A stretch of 64,000 nucleotides of DNA from Diphasiastrum complanatum (GCA_029204225.1 MU832201.1:18426-82425), one strand, 5' to 3'. Counted from the first letter of the stretch, positions 22,764 through 33,194 are shown. Program-made: numbers and translations. The notes: a model not told the origin generated them from the sequence alone.

Positions 22764-23339
22764 GCAGCGAATTGCTATTTACTGAAATCACGATTCACAA
22801 ATCGTGATTTTGAAATTCAAGGTTCAATTCAGCAAATCGCCAAAAAAAAAAAAAAATCTTTTGCTTCTCGCAAAAAAAATGTGACCTAAAATGTACTGGA
22901 ATTGGACCTATAATATGCTGAAATTGAACCTGAAAGTAGGCTGAAACTACTGAAAACGCTCCTTTGGGCCTGAAACTAGGTTGAAACTACTGGAAACACA
23001 TTTACTCTTAATCTTGGAATGTGTTTCCAGATTTAAGAGTAAATGTACAGTGCATAGTTGCAGCGAATCGCAATTCTGGGGGTATAGCAATTCGCGAATC
23101 GCGACTCGTTGCCCAGAATGCCAGAAATATTTTTTTTTTTACTTATCAGAAATTTTTTTGGACGTAAATGAACATTTTCAGGTACATTTTAGATCAATTT
23201 TTTTTTCTTCTAAAGCTATTGCAATTGAACTTGAAACTACTTTAATCGTAATCGTAATCGTCTGTTGTTTCTCTATCTGCTGATACCCATATTGCCTGGT
23301 AAAAAAAAAAGAAAATAGCTAATCGCGATTGCAACTATG
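22759..23339. mobile_element. Small inverted-repeat element(s), CATAGTTGCA family
   Basis: The right end GCGATTGCAACTATG (23,325-23,339) is the inverse of CATAGTTGCAGCGAATCGC at 23,053. A weaker match GATGCAGCGAATTGC lies at 22,760. Inside are TGATACCCATATTGCC (23,281) and many GAATCGC/GCGATTC words. The family is the same as the element at 45,441-46,474, which has an 8-bp duplication. Here no duplication is visible; the flanks are GT and AT microsatellites. It carries no coding capacity. Confidence 0.6.
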
Positions 23340-23698
23340 ATATATATTGTAAATACATTCAATATGGGGGATTAAGAGTAAATGCGTTTCCGGTAGTTTC
23401 AACCTACTTTCAGGTTCAATTTCAGCATATTATAGGTCCAATTCCAGTACACTGTACCAGACATGGGCCGAAGTGCCCGCGTCTGTGTCCAACGCCCAAA
23501 CCCGGACGACCCCAACCCCCGGACGTGGGGTCGGACGCGTCCTTTTTTTTTTTAATTTTTTTCTTTTTAAGGGCTGGGCCCGGACACGTTTTATTTTTAT
23601 TTTTTTTAAAAACCAAAAACCCGCGGGCCATGCGAACAGTCCGCAGAACCCGAGAGCAGGAAGAGGGCAGAAGAGGGAGAGTGTGGGAGAGCATAGAG

Positions 23699-23724
23699 TG
23701 ATAGAGAGAGAGAGAGATGGTGTT

Positions 23725-23792
<68 letters not shown>

Positions 23793-24031
23793 AAAATTGT
23801 GTATGTGAAAATTGTGTTGATTTGTGTGCATTCAGTGTGTGTGTGTGGTGATCTGTGTGAGAGAGAGAGAGGAAGAGACAGAGAGTGTGAGGGAGAGAGA
23901 GAGGATTTGTGTGTGGGCACAGTGTGTGTGTGAGTTTACGATTTAGGTTTTTTAAGGGTACTTGGGTTTGGGGTTTAGGATTTAGGGTAAGAGAGAGAGC
24001 TTGGGTTTCCGTGCTTCTGTGTGTGTGTGTG

Positions 24032-24097
<66 letters not shown>
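23699..24097. repeat. GA and GT microsatellites in the hAT leader, with telomere-like words
   Basis: GA run 23,699-23,717; GT run about 23,727-23,791; mixed GA/GT to 23,930; TTTAGGATTTAGGG-like words 23,940-23,990; GT run 24,018-24,071; GA run 24,072-24,098 ending at the predicted start codon. The same arrangement precedes the start codon in copy 2. Confidence 0.9.
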
Positions 24098-24102
<5 letters not shown>

Positions 24103-27100
24103 TGCTCGTCCCATTTGGGATGAGGTGGAGGTGATGCCCGACAAAAAGTGACGTTGCCCTTTTTGTCGAAAGCAGTTCACAGGGAACGCCTCTCGGGTTC
24201 GAGCACATCTGGGGAGGTTGAGAGTCCGACCCACGGGGGGACGCTACAGGATCGGCATTTGTATGGTCATCCCGCTGCGGAGAGGGCTCGCATTATGGAG
24301 ACATATTCTGAGACAGCTGCTTAGCCCGGCGAGCCATCCACAGATGCCGCGGACTCTATTTCTACTGGTGCACCCACTGCCACCGCCCCTGCCACTGGTA
24401 CACCCACCGCCCCCACCGTCGCATCTGCACCCGCCACCGCCGCTGCATCCGCACCCGCCCCCGCCCCCGCCTCCACCTCTGCCTCCGCCAGTACTCCCCA
24501 TGGATCCACAGCCTCCACTGCTGCACCTACGCCTCTGCCATCACCGTCAAATCTGCACGGCCCGTCCACATCCTCCGCTTCCGCACCTGCACCTATGCCA
24601 CCACCTCCAGATCCGCATCGTCCATCCGCATCCTCCCATCCATCCACATCCCGAGGCACCAGACAGATGTCCATGTCGGGATCTTTCGGAGAGGGGCAGC
24701 ACAGAGAGGCCACCAGGACCATAGCACAGATGTTCTATAACCTGAACCTCCCCTTTATCATGGCATCATCCCGCATCTTTCAAGAGGCTATCTCGAAAGT
24801 TGCAGTCTGCGGGCCCGGCTACACACCACCCACAGCCGACGCACTACAAGGCCCTTTGCTCCAGGACCGGGTTGCATCAGTCAGAGAGAGACTGGCCGCA
24901 CTGCACGAGGCTTGGGATAGATACAGCTGTTCCATCATGGCTGATGGGCGGATTGATCGTCGTAGACGTCCACTCATCAACGTGATTGTTTCCCGTTGTT
25001 ACGGTTCCATGTTCTTGCGCAGCATCGACGCCTCCGAGGCAGGGAGAGTGCATTCGGCCGAGTACATTTACGGTATCATTCGTGCGGCGATGCTGCTTGA
25101 TGTTGATACAATAGTTCTGCATAGTTTTCGATTGATTGCAATGTGTTTCCGAGCTGTGAACTGATCGTGTGAATGTATCGCAAAAGGTTGTGACGGACAA
25201 TGTGTCCAACTGCCGCGGTATGGGGGAGCTTCTTATGGCAGACTACCCCTCCATTGTTTGGACTCCATGTGTCGCACACTCACTGGACCTCCTCCTGCAT
25301 TCCATCGGGCGCCTGCCTTGGGTCAATGACATTCTCACGAGGGCACTTGCGGTTGTGGACTTCGTCACACGCAAGCACCGCATGACGGCCCTTTTCCACA
25401 CATTCAACAGGTAAGCTGCCACTTATTTTTTGGCTCGTTCAAGATGCTCCTGTTTTTTTGCTCGTTTCATGTGTGCCTCTCATTCCGTTTGTCAATGCAG
25501 GCTCGACTTGAAGAAGCCCGCTCGCACCCGCTTCGCCTACCAGTTCATCATGCTTGAGCGGCCACACAAGCTCAAGGGTGAATTGCGGCACATGGCCACT
25601 TCGGCAGAGTTCACCGCCATGGACCTGTCCACGACCCCAGAGGGCTTGGCCTTCCACAAGATCCTCTTCATGGAGCCTTTCTGGGTGGATATGCAGCAGC
25701 TGATGGACGTCATGCGCCCCATCTACTCTGTTCTGAGGCTCATTGATCGCGAGGGATGCACGATGGGCCTCATATACGAGTTCATGGACCGCATAGGCGA
25801 GTCTCTCCAACATTCTGAGCCGGACCCTGCCAGGTATAACTTTTTTCCGTCTCACCATCCTTACTTCCATTTCGCACTCTTTTTCGTCTTGCTGCCGCAA
25901 CACAATGGTATGTAATTGTTGCCTCCACGTGGTTTGGTCGACAAGTTGGAGCCTATCAGGCGCTGGTGGCAGCGGCGATGGGAGAAGTTTCATCGGCCCA
26001 TTCACAGTGTGGCCCACATACTGCATCCACTGTTTTAGAGCGAGAGGCAGTACGACGATGCAGAGCTGCGTGCGGACTGGTTCGCATACATCCGCCTCCT
26101 CAGCAGCGACACTGGGTTCCGCAGCAGGCTCGAGGTGCAGAGGCTCGGTTACAGGTAAACTCTTGATCCCGCTGTCGTTCGTTCAATTTCCCTACGCGGG
26201 CTCAAGTGTACTCAAGCATATCGTTGCTCAACTGCAGGCACTCTCTAGGGCTGTTCGGCGAGGACCTTGCACGTCTCCGAGAGAACAGGCTCTTGCCTGT
26301 ATCATGGTGGGAGAGCTACGGCGCCAGACAGCCAGACCTGAGGACGCTCGCGCTCCGAGTCCTTTCACAAATATGTTGTCTGATCTCATTCATCCAACCA
26401 GTTTTTGCATTTTCTCTACAAGGTCGGTACTCACTCGAGTTGTTACCAATTAATGCAGGACTGTCCTGCTTGCGTGTGCGAGCGGAACTAGTCAGCGTTC
26501 AGCCTTGTTCACACGAACAGGCGGAACCGTCTGACGACGGAGCGGTGCAATGACCTGGTGTACTGCAACACCAACACCGGAGTGGTTCGACGCATCACGG
26601 AGAGCATGAGGGCAGGAGGCGCACACGCCCTACTGCTGCAGGTATATTTCGTTGCTCTGTCGTTTTGCTTTCGTATTGGTTTGAGACATTCAATTTAATG
26701 CCCTCACGGTTGCTTCGACTATTCTCACGAATGATTGACTTGTGCAAGTCAATCCCGATGAGTGCCTGGTTGCAGCGGCAGATCATGAGCCAGAGCCAGA
26801 GGTTGATCCAGACGATGCCGCTCGGCGTGTTCTGCGGGGTGATCCCGAGGATGATGTCGATGTCGATGAGACCACCACCCTCCCTGCTGACGTTCCATTG
26901 CCCTCCTCTGATGATGAGCCCACATATGATTCAGACGAGACGGTCGACCTAGCAGAGGATGGTCCACGTGCCCCACCCAGTACCCCGCATCACGCCCCCT
27001 TTCAGATGACGGCTGGTCAGAGTTTGCGAGGGAGACAGAGGCTGTTGCCCAAGACAGATAGCGCAGAGATGACTCGGAGCATCACAGGCAGGCAATTCTT

Positions 27101-27355
27101 CCCAGAGACCCCCCCCGTGGCAGAGGGAGACCCCCAGGTAGGAGTGTACCACAGAGGGTTCCTTCCGGTAGACCCAGAGGCAGGCCAGCCAAGAGGGGAC
27201 ATACTGATGATTTTTCTAGTCGTCTCTTGGCAAGCGTTGGCCCAGACTTAGAGGAGTCCCAGATGCCTCCAGACTCCCAGCCTGACTTTGTATTTGACAC
27301 CTCTGCAGATGCATCTGGCACGCAGACGGATGATTTTTTTAGCACGGACTTGTAG
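24098..27355 (+). pseudogene. hAT transposase gene, copy 1 (BED finger, hAT core, dimerisation domain, acidic tail)
   Basis: Transposases of this kind cut and paste hAT elements. Exon 1 (24,098-about 25,090) holds a BED zinc finger (CPFCRKQF...SRVRAHL), a Pro/Ala-rich linker, and the DUF659-type core with IMADG. Exon 2 (25,187-25,410) has VVTDN and WTPC.AHSLDLLL. Exon 3 is 25,501-25,833; exon 4 ends at 26,154. Exons 5-6 (26,238-26,641) give PVSWWESYG and CERN, with the catalytic Glu. The last exon (about 26,745-27,355) starts VNPDE, is Asp/Glu-rich and ends DFFSTDL. Splice signals GT/AG are visible at most junctions. Lesions: TGA for Trp at 24,149, a frameshift near 24,265, the first donor deleted near 25,090, a changed acceptor at about 25,942, TAG for Trp near 26,490. 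The Trp-Thr of the usual ADGWTD motif is replaced by Arg-Ile. Confidence 0.85.
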
Positions 27356-27489
27356 ATACTGATACACATTTTAGCATCATGTACAGTGGCATCAGATGAG
27401 ATGTATATATGATTTTATAGTCTATTGGTGTCATGGCTAATTTATCGTGGTTGCTTACAAATGGTTAGCTCTGTGAAATTTGAATGGTT

Positions 27490-27493
<4 letters not shown>

Positions 27494-27560
<67 letters not shown>
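27494..27560. repeat. (GA)n microsatellite in the hAT 3' region
   Basis: An uninterrupted GA run of about 66 bp. The corresponding site in copy 2 (43,937-43,959) has a shorter GA run, so the repeat belongs to the element and has varied in length. Confidence 0.95.
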
Positions 27561-27562
<2 letters not shown>

Positions 27563-27877
27563 AGCACATCTGCATCTCATTCATAACATATGCATCATGT
27601 TCAACCATTTAACATAACATGCTAAACCCGACACCCCAACAAATGGCACAGTTAACATAACACCCTAAATCCTAACAAATCATCCTAAACCCACAACCCC
27701 ACAGCCATAACCATCAAAACAAGCCACAAGCATAATCATCATAACCACATCCATAAACATCATCAACCCCACCCACGTCCTCATTGTGTCGTAGGCATTG
27801 CACCACAGGTATGTGCAGATTCAACATCAAAGCTGCACTTGTGCAGCATACACTTAAACCTGCGTAGAATGTATTAA

Positions 27878-28500
27878 TGGTCCAAGAATACAGTCCACTG
27901 GTTCGTGGAGCGGGTACGTACCCAGGGGACCAAGCCTGGCCCGATTCGGGCATCGTCCGGTCAAAATGCTCGTTCGACAGGTTGGAAACGCAATTAGGTC
28001 AGTCGAAATGGACTAGTTTTGCAGCTATCCGTCCGACGGTCCCATTTCTTCAAACGGGATCCGTTTCACGTGTCGTCCATTTCGGCCAACGGACAACCTC
28101 GATAGGAACCTGTGGGAGCAGACGGGACGAGGACCGGACGGACGGCAGGCCCAGTACGTCCTTCCGAAGTTTAGGGTCAAAACAGGGCTTCGGGGACACT
28201 TTGCCGGGATGGGACCTAAAAACATTCGGAATTGACAAAATGGTCCGGGAATACAATCAAACGATTCGTGGCCCCGATACGACCTCAAGGGGCCGAGCCT
28301 GGCTCAATTCGGGTCAAAATGGCCGTTCGACGGGACAGAAACGCAATAAGGTCACGTGAAATGGACTAGTTTTGCATGTCTCTGTCCGACGGCCCGGTTT
28401 CCCCAAACAGGCCTCGTTTCGGGTGTCGTCTGTTTCGGCCAACCGACCACCTCACCAGGAACCTGTGGGAGCAGACAAGACGAGGAATGGACGGACGGCC
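27878..28500. repeat. Tandem repeat, period about 363 bp, nearly two units
   Basis: TGGTCC(A/G)(A/G)GAATACA starts at 27,878 and again at 28,241. The units share ATGGACTAGTTTTGCA, GTTTC(A/G)(C/G)GTGTCGTC, GGAACCTGTGGGAGCAGAC and GGACGGACGG. The second unit is cut short at about 28,500. It is GC-richer than the surroundings and has no coding sense; it could be a satellite fragment or plant ribosomal spacer-like repeat. Confidence 0.8.
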
Positions 28501-28639
28501 TGTAGTGAATGAAACAGCTTTGCATGAGTAATTAGTAAGCCGTAGAAGTTCAATCGGGGGGAAACCGATCACATCATACAAGACACAGTACTGTGTAGAA
28601 CATGGGGACAGAGGTAGCTATACCTCTTGCAGGATGGTA

Positions 28640-28716
28640 AAACGGACGCGTCCGGGGGTCCGGACGCCATATTATTTATTTTTTAACTTTTTTAAGTCTA
28701 AAAAAAAACTTTAAAA

Positions 28717-28748
<32 letters not shown>

Positions 28749-28770
28749 CCCGGACGCGGACGCACCCCTA
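28640..28770. repeat. Inverted GGACGCGTCCGGG-type subterminal sequence
   Basis: ACGGACGCGTCCGGGGGTCC (28,631-28,660) faces CCCGGACGCGGACGC (28,749-28,763) across an A/T-rich spacer with long A runs. Related words recur at 23,500 and 29,260-29,460, near the 5' ends of both hAT copies, so this may be a small derivative of those ends. Confidence 0.55.
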
Positions 28771-28799
28771 GCGCGTTCCCGTCCAGGTCCCACTTCCTT

Positions 28800-28801
<2 letters not shown>

Positions 28802-28830
<29 letters not shown>
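28802..28830. repeat. (TA)n microsatellite
   Basis: A TA run of about 28 bp at the left edge of the GGTACC foldback element. A second run lies at 29,192-29,234 on its right side. Confidence 0.95.
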
Positions 28831-28833
<3 letters not shown>

Positions 28834-28835
28834 AT

Positions 28836-29181
28836 ATCATAGTGTCCCCTGGTAACGCTGTTATGGTACCACCGGTACCATAATAGTGGTACCGCCGGTA
28901 CGGTACCACCTTGGGATCCGCGGTACCAGGGCGGTACCATAATATAAAAAATAAAATAAAAAAAATTTCCTGTGTTATTTTCGCAAAAAAAAAAAAAAAA
29001 AAATTTGGTACCGCTGACCGATATGGTACCACGGTACCATATATGGTCCCGTGGTACCGGGATCCGCAGGACCTGGTACCGCGGGACCTATGATATATAT
29101 ATATCATAGGTCTCGCGGTACCGGGTACCGCGAATCCCAAGGCGGTACCATACCGGCGGTACCATAACGGCGGTACCACAG
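28836..29181. mobile_element. GGTACC-rich foldback element (MITE-like)
   Basis: The left end TCATAGTGTCCCCTGG is the inverse of the right end ACAGGGCACTACGA with few mismatches, and the match continues inward through GTTATGGTACC and CCGGTA for about 80 bp. The body is packed with GGTACC palindromes. A near-perfect inner palindrome (about 29,070-29,126; arms GGTACCGCGGGACCTATGA) centres on a TATATATATA core, as if two related elements were joined end to end. Flanks are AT microsatellites, hiding any target duplication. No coding sequence. Confidence 0.65.
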
Positions 29182-29188
29182 GGCACTA

Positions 29189-29234
<46 letters not shown>

Positions 29235-29236
<2 letters not shown>

Positions 29237-29470
29237 AACATTCGCATCCGCGTCCGGCGACCAGACCTGAACGCGTCCGGCCCCCGGACGCGGGGTCAGA
29301 CGCATCTAATTTTTATTTTTTGGACGCATCTGCGTCCGGGGCACTATGATATATATATCAGACATTCGCATCCGCATCCGGCGACCGGACCCGAACGCGT
29401 CCGACCCCCGGACGCAAAGTCGGATGCGTCTAATTTTTTTTTTTTTGGACGCGGACACGTCTGAGGCCCA
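29235..29470. repeat. Tandem duplicate of GGACGC-rich subterminal sequence, period about 120 bp
   Basis: CATTCGCATCCGC starts at 29,238 and again at 29,363, each followed by a GGCGACC(A/G)GACC block, CCCCCGGACGC and a CTAATTTTT stretch. The sequence resembles 23,490-23,550 in hAT copy 1, so this is the 5' subterminal region of copy 2 with one extra unit. Confidence 0.75.
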
Positions 29471-29659
29471 GAATGCGTCTAGGCCCCGGAATGCGTTGTT
29501 TTAATTTTTAAAAAAAACAGACATGACCGCGTTCGGGCAGCGGAACAACCCGCGGAAGGAGACAGCAAGAGAGGAGAGAAAGAGCGCGGAGAGAGCTATG
29601 GTGAGTGAGGGAAAGAGAGACATGGTGAGTGGGAGTTTGAGAGAGGGTGGGTGATTGTG

Positions 29660-29755
29660 TGATGATTTGTGTGTGTGTGTGTGATGATGTGTGTTTATTG
29701 ATTTGTATGTGCATGTGTGTGCGTGTGAGTTGATTTGTGTGCGTGTGTCTTGTGA

Positions 29756-29819
<64 letters not shown>

Positions 29820-29901
29820 TGTGTGTGTGTGTGTGTGTGTGTGAGACATGGTGTGTGTGTGAGTTTAGGGTTTAGGGTTTAGGGTGCTTGGGTTTAGGGT
29901 T

Positions 29902-29940
<39 letters not shown>

Positions 29941-29993
29941 ATTTGTGTGCTTGTATGTGTTTGTGTGAGAGAGAGAGAGAGGGAGAGAGAGAG
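29660..29993. repeat. GT/GA microsatellites with interstitial telomere-like repeats
   Basis: GT run about 29,755-29,779, GA run 29,780-29,814, GT 29,818-29,842, then three consecutive TTTAGGG units in 29,864-29,882 and two more by 29,904, GA run 29,905-29,936 and GA again before the start codon at 29,994. TTTAGGG is the common plant telomere unit. Confidence 0.9.
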
Positions 29994-30303
29994 ATGGTCG
30001 CTCGTCCCATTGGGATGAGCTGGAGTTGTTGCCCGACAACAAGTGGCGTTGCCCTTTTTGTCGAAAGCAATTCATAGGGAACACCTCTCGGGTCCGAGCA
30101 CATTTGGGGGGATTGCGGATACGACCCACAGGGGGGTGCTACGGGATCGGGGTTTGTATGGTCATCCCCTCTGTGGAGAGTGCTCACGTTCTCAAGACAT
30201 ATGTTGAGCCAGGTGCTGAGGCCGGCGAGCCATCCACAAATGCCGCGAACTCCGCTCCCACTGGTGCACCCACTGCCGCCGCCTCCACCACCGCCACCCC
30301 TAC
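29994..30303 (+). pseudogene. hAT copy 2 exon 1, first part (BED zinc finger)
   Basis: It starts at the ATG matching copy 1 but has lost one T in the CCCATTTGGGA context, so the start frame is broken. The correct frame resumes at 30,026 with KWRCPFCRKQF, SRVRAHLGGLR and GIGVCMVIP, giving the Cys-Cys-His-Cys pattern of a BED finger, then an Ala/Thr-rich linker. The Trp that is TGA in copy 1 is intact here. The frame is cut by the LTR element at 30,304 and resumes after 35,388. Confidence 0.85.
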
Positions 30304-31548
30304 TGTTGTAAAGCTACCTTTACAAGCTTTACTTGCGGCGCCATCGGCGCCAGCTATGTCCCCGGCGCCAGCAGCGCCCCTGCTGCTCCCGGCGCCAACG
30401 GCGCCGGCGCCGCTCCCGGCGCCACTGTGACCAGAATCCAGCCGGCGCCAAGTTCCTATGGCTGAAAATCTTTGATCGGTTCTAGCGAAGTCCAGAGAGC
30501 TCAGATCGATGTGCAATCACCTCACACGATCTAGGCATGATTAAAGGAAGCCTGGGGATCAATAAAATCTAGAGAGAGAAAATGACTTTCTAGAAAGAGA
30601 AAATCCTAGAGAGAGAAAAACGTGCTTTACCAGCTTGGGTAGAGTGCTTGGTATGAGGGGGGGTGCCGAATCACACCAATACTATAGGGGAGTGCGGGTT
30701 GCGACTCAGGGCGAGCTCCAACCAAGTCTCAGCCTCCCTTGCTGGAATGTTGTCATGGCTCTCGCCTTGGCATGCTAGCGCCCCAGAGACTAGGGTCGGT
30801 CACACACTTGAAATGTAACCTTCTCAGATTTATCAATAAAGTGGGATTTTCCTCAAACTGACTCTGATTACCTTCTGGGTTTCAGTGTTCGGTAAAAGCG
30901 CCAGTTGTAAGGCCGCTTTCCAAATTTTTAATTTGGCACATAGCTGAGGGTCGTATCCCGGGACGCCAGCGGTATGCCGTCGGGACCATTCGGTCCGTGG
31001 CGCCAGCGGTATGCTGTCGGGACCATTTGGTCCAGGAACTGGTTGTTTCCATATCTGTCGCGGCTTGTGGTTCTGAGTGTTCCTTGCATGAACGTGAATG
31101 GGTTAAGCTCTTGGGGAACGGGCTCTAACCTGTCGGCTGAGTTGGATGGCTTGCTTGGGTGGATGTTACCTGTTTATGGCTGTCCAGTCTGGCGTGGCGC
31201 CAGGTTGGCTTCCAGCGCTCGTGACGAAGCTTTCAGTTGGTTAAGTCTGATGTAAGTCAGACCGCTTGCTTGGAATGGATGTTACTCGTTTGTAACGAAG
31301 CTTCGAGTTGGTTAAGTTTGATGTATGTCGGGCGGCTTGCTTGGAGGGAAGTCACCCACATCGGGACCCCCGATCTGGCATGGCGCCAGGTTGGATCTCA
31401 ATGTTGGTTTTCGGAACTTCATGTTGGTTAAGTCTGATCGTTGTTGGCGAGTTGGCTGCTTGTATGTCAAGTGGGTTTGGATGGCAAGAGTTGAAGGCTG
31501 GGAAGCTAAGTCGTGGTTCCCGGCTCCCTTTGGGATGCCTGCGCTACA
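30304..31548 (+). repeat. 5' LTR of the 5080-bp element
   Basis: 1245 bp. The first 22 bp contain a perfect 8-bp inverted repeat (TTGTAAAG/CTTTACAA). Eight GGCGCC palindromes lie between about 30,335 and 30,450. An AATAAA polyadenylation signal is at 30,835-30,840. A 41-bp unit around GCCAGCGGTATGC(C/T)GTCGG is tandemly duplicated at about 30,964-31,032. Confidence 0.93.
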
Positions 31549-31550
31549 TG

Positions 31551-31564
31551 TGGTATCAGAGCCG
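31551..31564 (+). other. Primer binding site, initiator tRNA-Met type
   Basis: TGGTATCAGAGCCG lies 2 bp after the 5' LTR, the normal spacing and sequence for priming with tRNA-iMet. Confidence 0.9.
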
Positions 31565-31638
31565 ACTGGCCGGTCAGCTATGCGGATCTCACGGAAATGG
31601 CCACGATTTGGGGTTTATCAAGACAACTGTTGTGCAAG

Positions 31639-32024
31639 GTGCTGCCCACAGTGTAAGCACGGGTGCGTCCACGGTCGGGGTGGTCGGCAGAACGGGGGAC
31701 TTGATGAGTCAAAGTGCTGCCCTTGAGGTGTAAGCACGGTCAGTTCTCGCGGTTCGGGCCTGGCGCTGTCTGCACGTAGGACGGATGAGGCAAAGTGCTG
31801 CCTAGGGAGGTGAAAGCACGGTCTGTACCTTGTGGGGTGCGGGGCGACATATTCGAACTGTACGGGTTAACCATTGATACAGAGATGCTGCTCGAATTCG
31901 GGTGTAAAGCACGGGTGGTTAGCTGCCGGTGCGGGATAGCTGCCGATCGTTTAGCTATAAGGGCTATCGACCAAAAAGTGGTGGGGCGTGACTGAGGCAA
32001 TGTGCTGCTTAATGGTGAAAGCAC
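31639..32024 (+). repeat. Five iterated GTGCTGC...AAGCACGG modules in the leader
   Basis: Modules at 31,639-31,660, 31,714-31,737, 31,795-31,819, about 31,885-31,912 and 32,002-32,024 each start with (G/A)TGCTGC and end with (A/T)AAGCACGG about 20 bp later. In four of five, GTGCT and AGCAC can pair to a short hairpin. Spacing grows from 75 to 117 bp. The region has no coding sense, so it may be an RNA structure used in packaging or dimerisation (inference). Confidence 0.75.
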
Positions 32025-32300
32025 GGATAGTTGGAGGGGTGTCCTATGTGGGCTGATTCTGTGATCGATTTGTATGGGCGCGGCCAGGCAAAGGTCCGTT
32101 GGCAGGACCATCTCAAAGGGGGACCTTGTCTTTGTTACTTGTTAGTAAACCTGCCTGAGTGTCTTACTTGTACGTATTCGTGGTGAGTCTTAGTACTCGT
32201 GCTTTGCCTGGTTTGCATGATTGCTTGTGATACAAGGAGCTGATGGCTCGAGAAGGAACCTTTTCTTTTGAAGGCTGATACCATCAAACAAAGAGAACTA

Positions 32301-32800
32301 CAGAATCTGTGGGGCGGATTTGCAGTTCAAGTACTCACACGTGAACGACAACGAAACGACTCAATGTTTGCAAAGGATGGATGGCTAGCCTGTTTCTTAG
32401 GTTAGTTTCATTTGCGACAACGCCCACCAGACGCAAGCAGGAAGTCAAAAGTTGGAAAGGGCCATTTCAGAGGAGATCTTCTATGGAGCAGTTGGTCTTC
32501 ATTTTGGGACGGCCACCTTCGGAACTGAAACTCACTGAGCATGAGCGATATCCAGAATCTGTGCGGCGGATTTGCAGTTCAAGTACTCGCACGTGAACGA
32601 CAACGAAATGACTCAATGTTTGCAAAGGATGGATGGCTAGCCTGTTTCTTGGGTTAGTTTCATTTGCGACAACGCCCACCAGACGCAAGCAGGAAGTCAA
32701 AAGTTGGAAAGGGCAATTTCAGGGGAGATCTTCTATAGCAGTTGGTCTTCATTTTGGGACGGCCACCTTCGGAACTGAAACTCACTGAGCATAGGTGATA
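32301..32800 (+). repeat. Internal tandem duplication, period 252 bp
   Basis: CAGAATCTGT(G)GGGCGGATTTGCAG-type text starts at 32,301 and again at 32,553. The two units are nearly identical, including CGCCCACCAGACGCAAGCAG and GGGACGGCCACCTTCGG. A few substitutions and a 3-bp indel separate them, so the duplication is older than the insertion itself. Confidence 0.9.
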
Positions 32801-33194
32801 TCCAGTATCAGTTGGGTTTTTCCTCAAAGGGGAAAAGACTAGGATCCTCTTCAGAGATTGGCAACAAGTTGGATCGAGCCATAATCCTAGCCGATGGGAA
32901 GCAAAGTGTTGGAAAGGCTTTTTGTCCGAAGAACTCTACTCTAAAGTCCGATCAGCTGATTTATTAAGTGGAGGGGAACTATCACACACACCTCTCTCTT
33001 GGGGCAAATTTTGAATTAAAGTTGATCAAAATGGGGGCAAATTCAAGGTGACCTAGCCATACTCACACGAGGAGACTGGCGAACTTTGGACCTAATAAGT
33101 TGACAAGTTTTTGTTGTGGAAAGGAAAGTTTGTTATAGGCTTTCTCTAGACCAGCAATGATGAGGAAACATATGAGTACGCTGGCTTGTGTTAC

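Larger units (their letters stand above)
23455..27690 (+). mobile_element. hAT transposon copy 1, uninterrupted but decayed
   Basis: Extent is taken from similarity to copy 2. It has a 5' GC-rich subterminal block with CCCCCGGACG words (23,500-23,600), a GA/GT-rich leader, a multi-exon transposase gene (24,098-27,355), a GA microsatellite, and a 3' stretch up to about 27,690 shared with 43,780-44,085. Terminal inverted repeats and an 8-bp duplication were not found. It lacks the two LTR elements found in copy 2 and so shows their empty target sites. Confidence 0.75.

Noticed and set aside
23422-24234. Long minus-strand open frame rich in Thr-His and Ser-Leu repeats
   Set aside because: It is the translation of GT and GA microsatellites in the hAT leader; such frames are open by composition only.
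24218-24724. Plus-strand frame very rich in Pro and His
   Set aside because: It is mostly a shifted frame of the Pro/Ala/Ser linker of hAT copy 1; the DUF659-type core continues in the neighbouring frame.
25439-26026. 195-codon minus-strand frame over hAT exons 3-4
   Set aside because: It is antisense to well-supported hAT exons with splice sites; it has no domain of its own.
27878-28500. Considered as LTRs of a small element
   Set aside because: The units are head to tail without interior; no TG...CA ends or target duplication.
30974-31733. Overlapping plus-strand frames in the LTR and leader of the 5080-bp element
   Set aside because: They match no family, are partly duplicated in the other LTR simply because LTRs are repeats, and have no conserved start context.
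31639-32024. CRISPR-like array, considered because of regularly iterated motifs
   Set aside because: The motifs are degenerate, spacing is uneven (75-117 bp), the context is a plant retrotransposon leader, and no cas-like gene exists.
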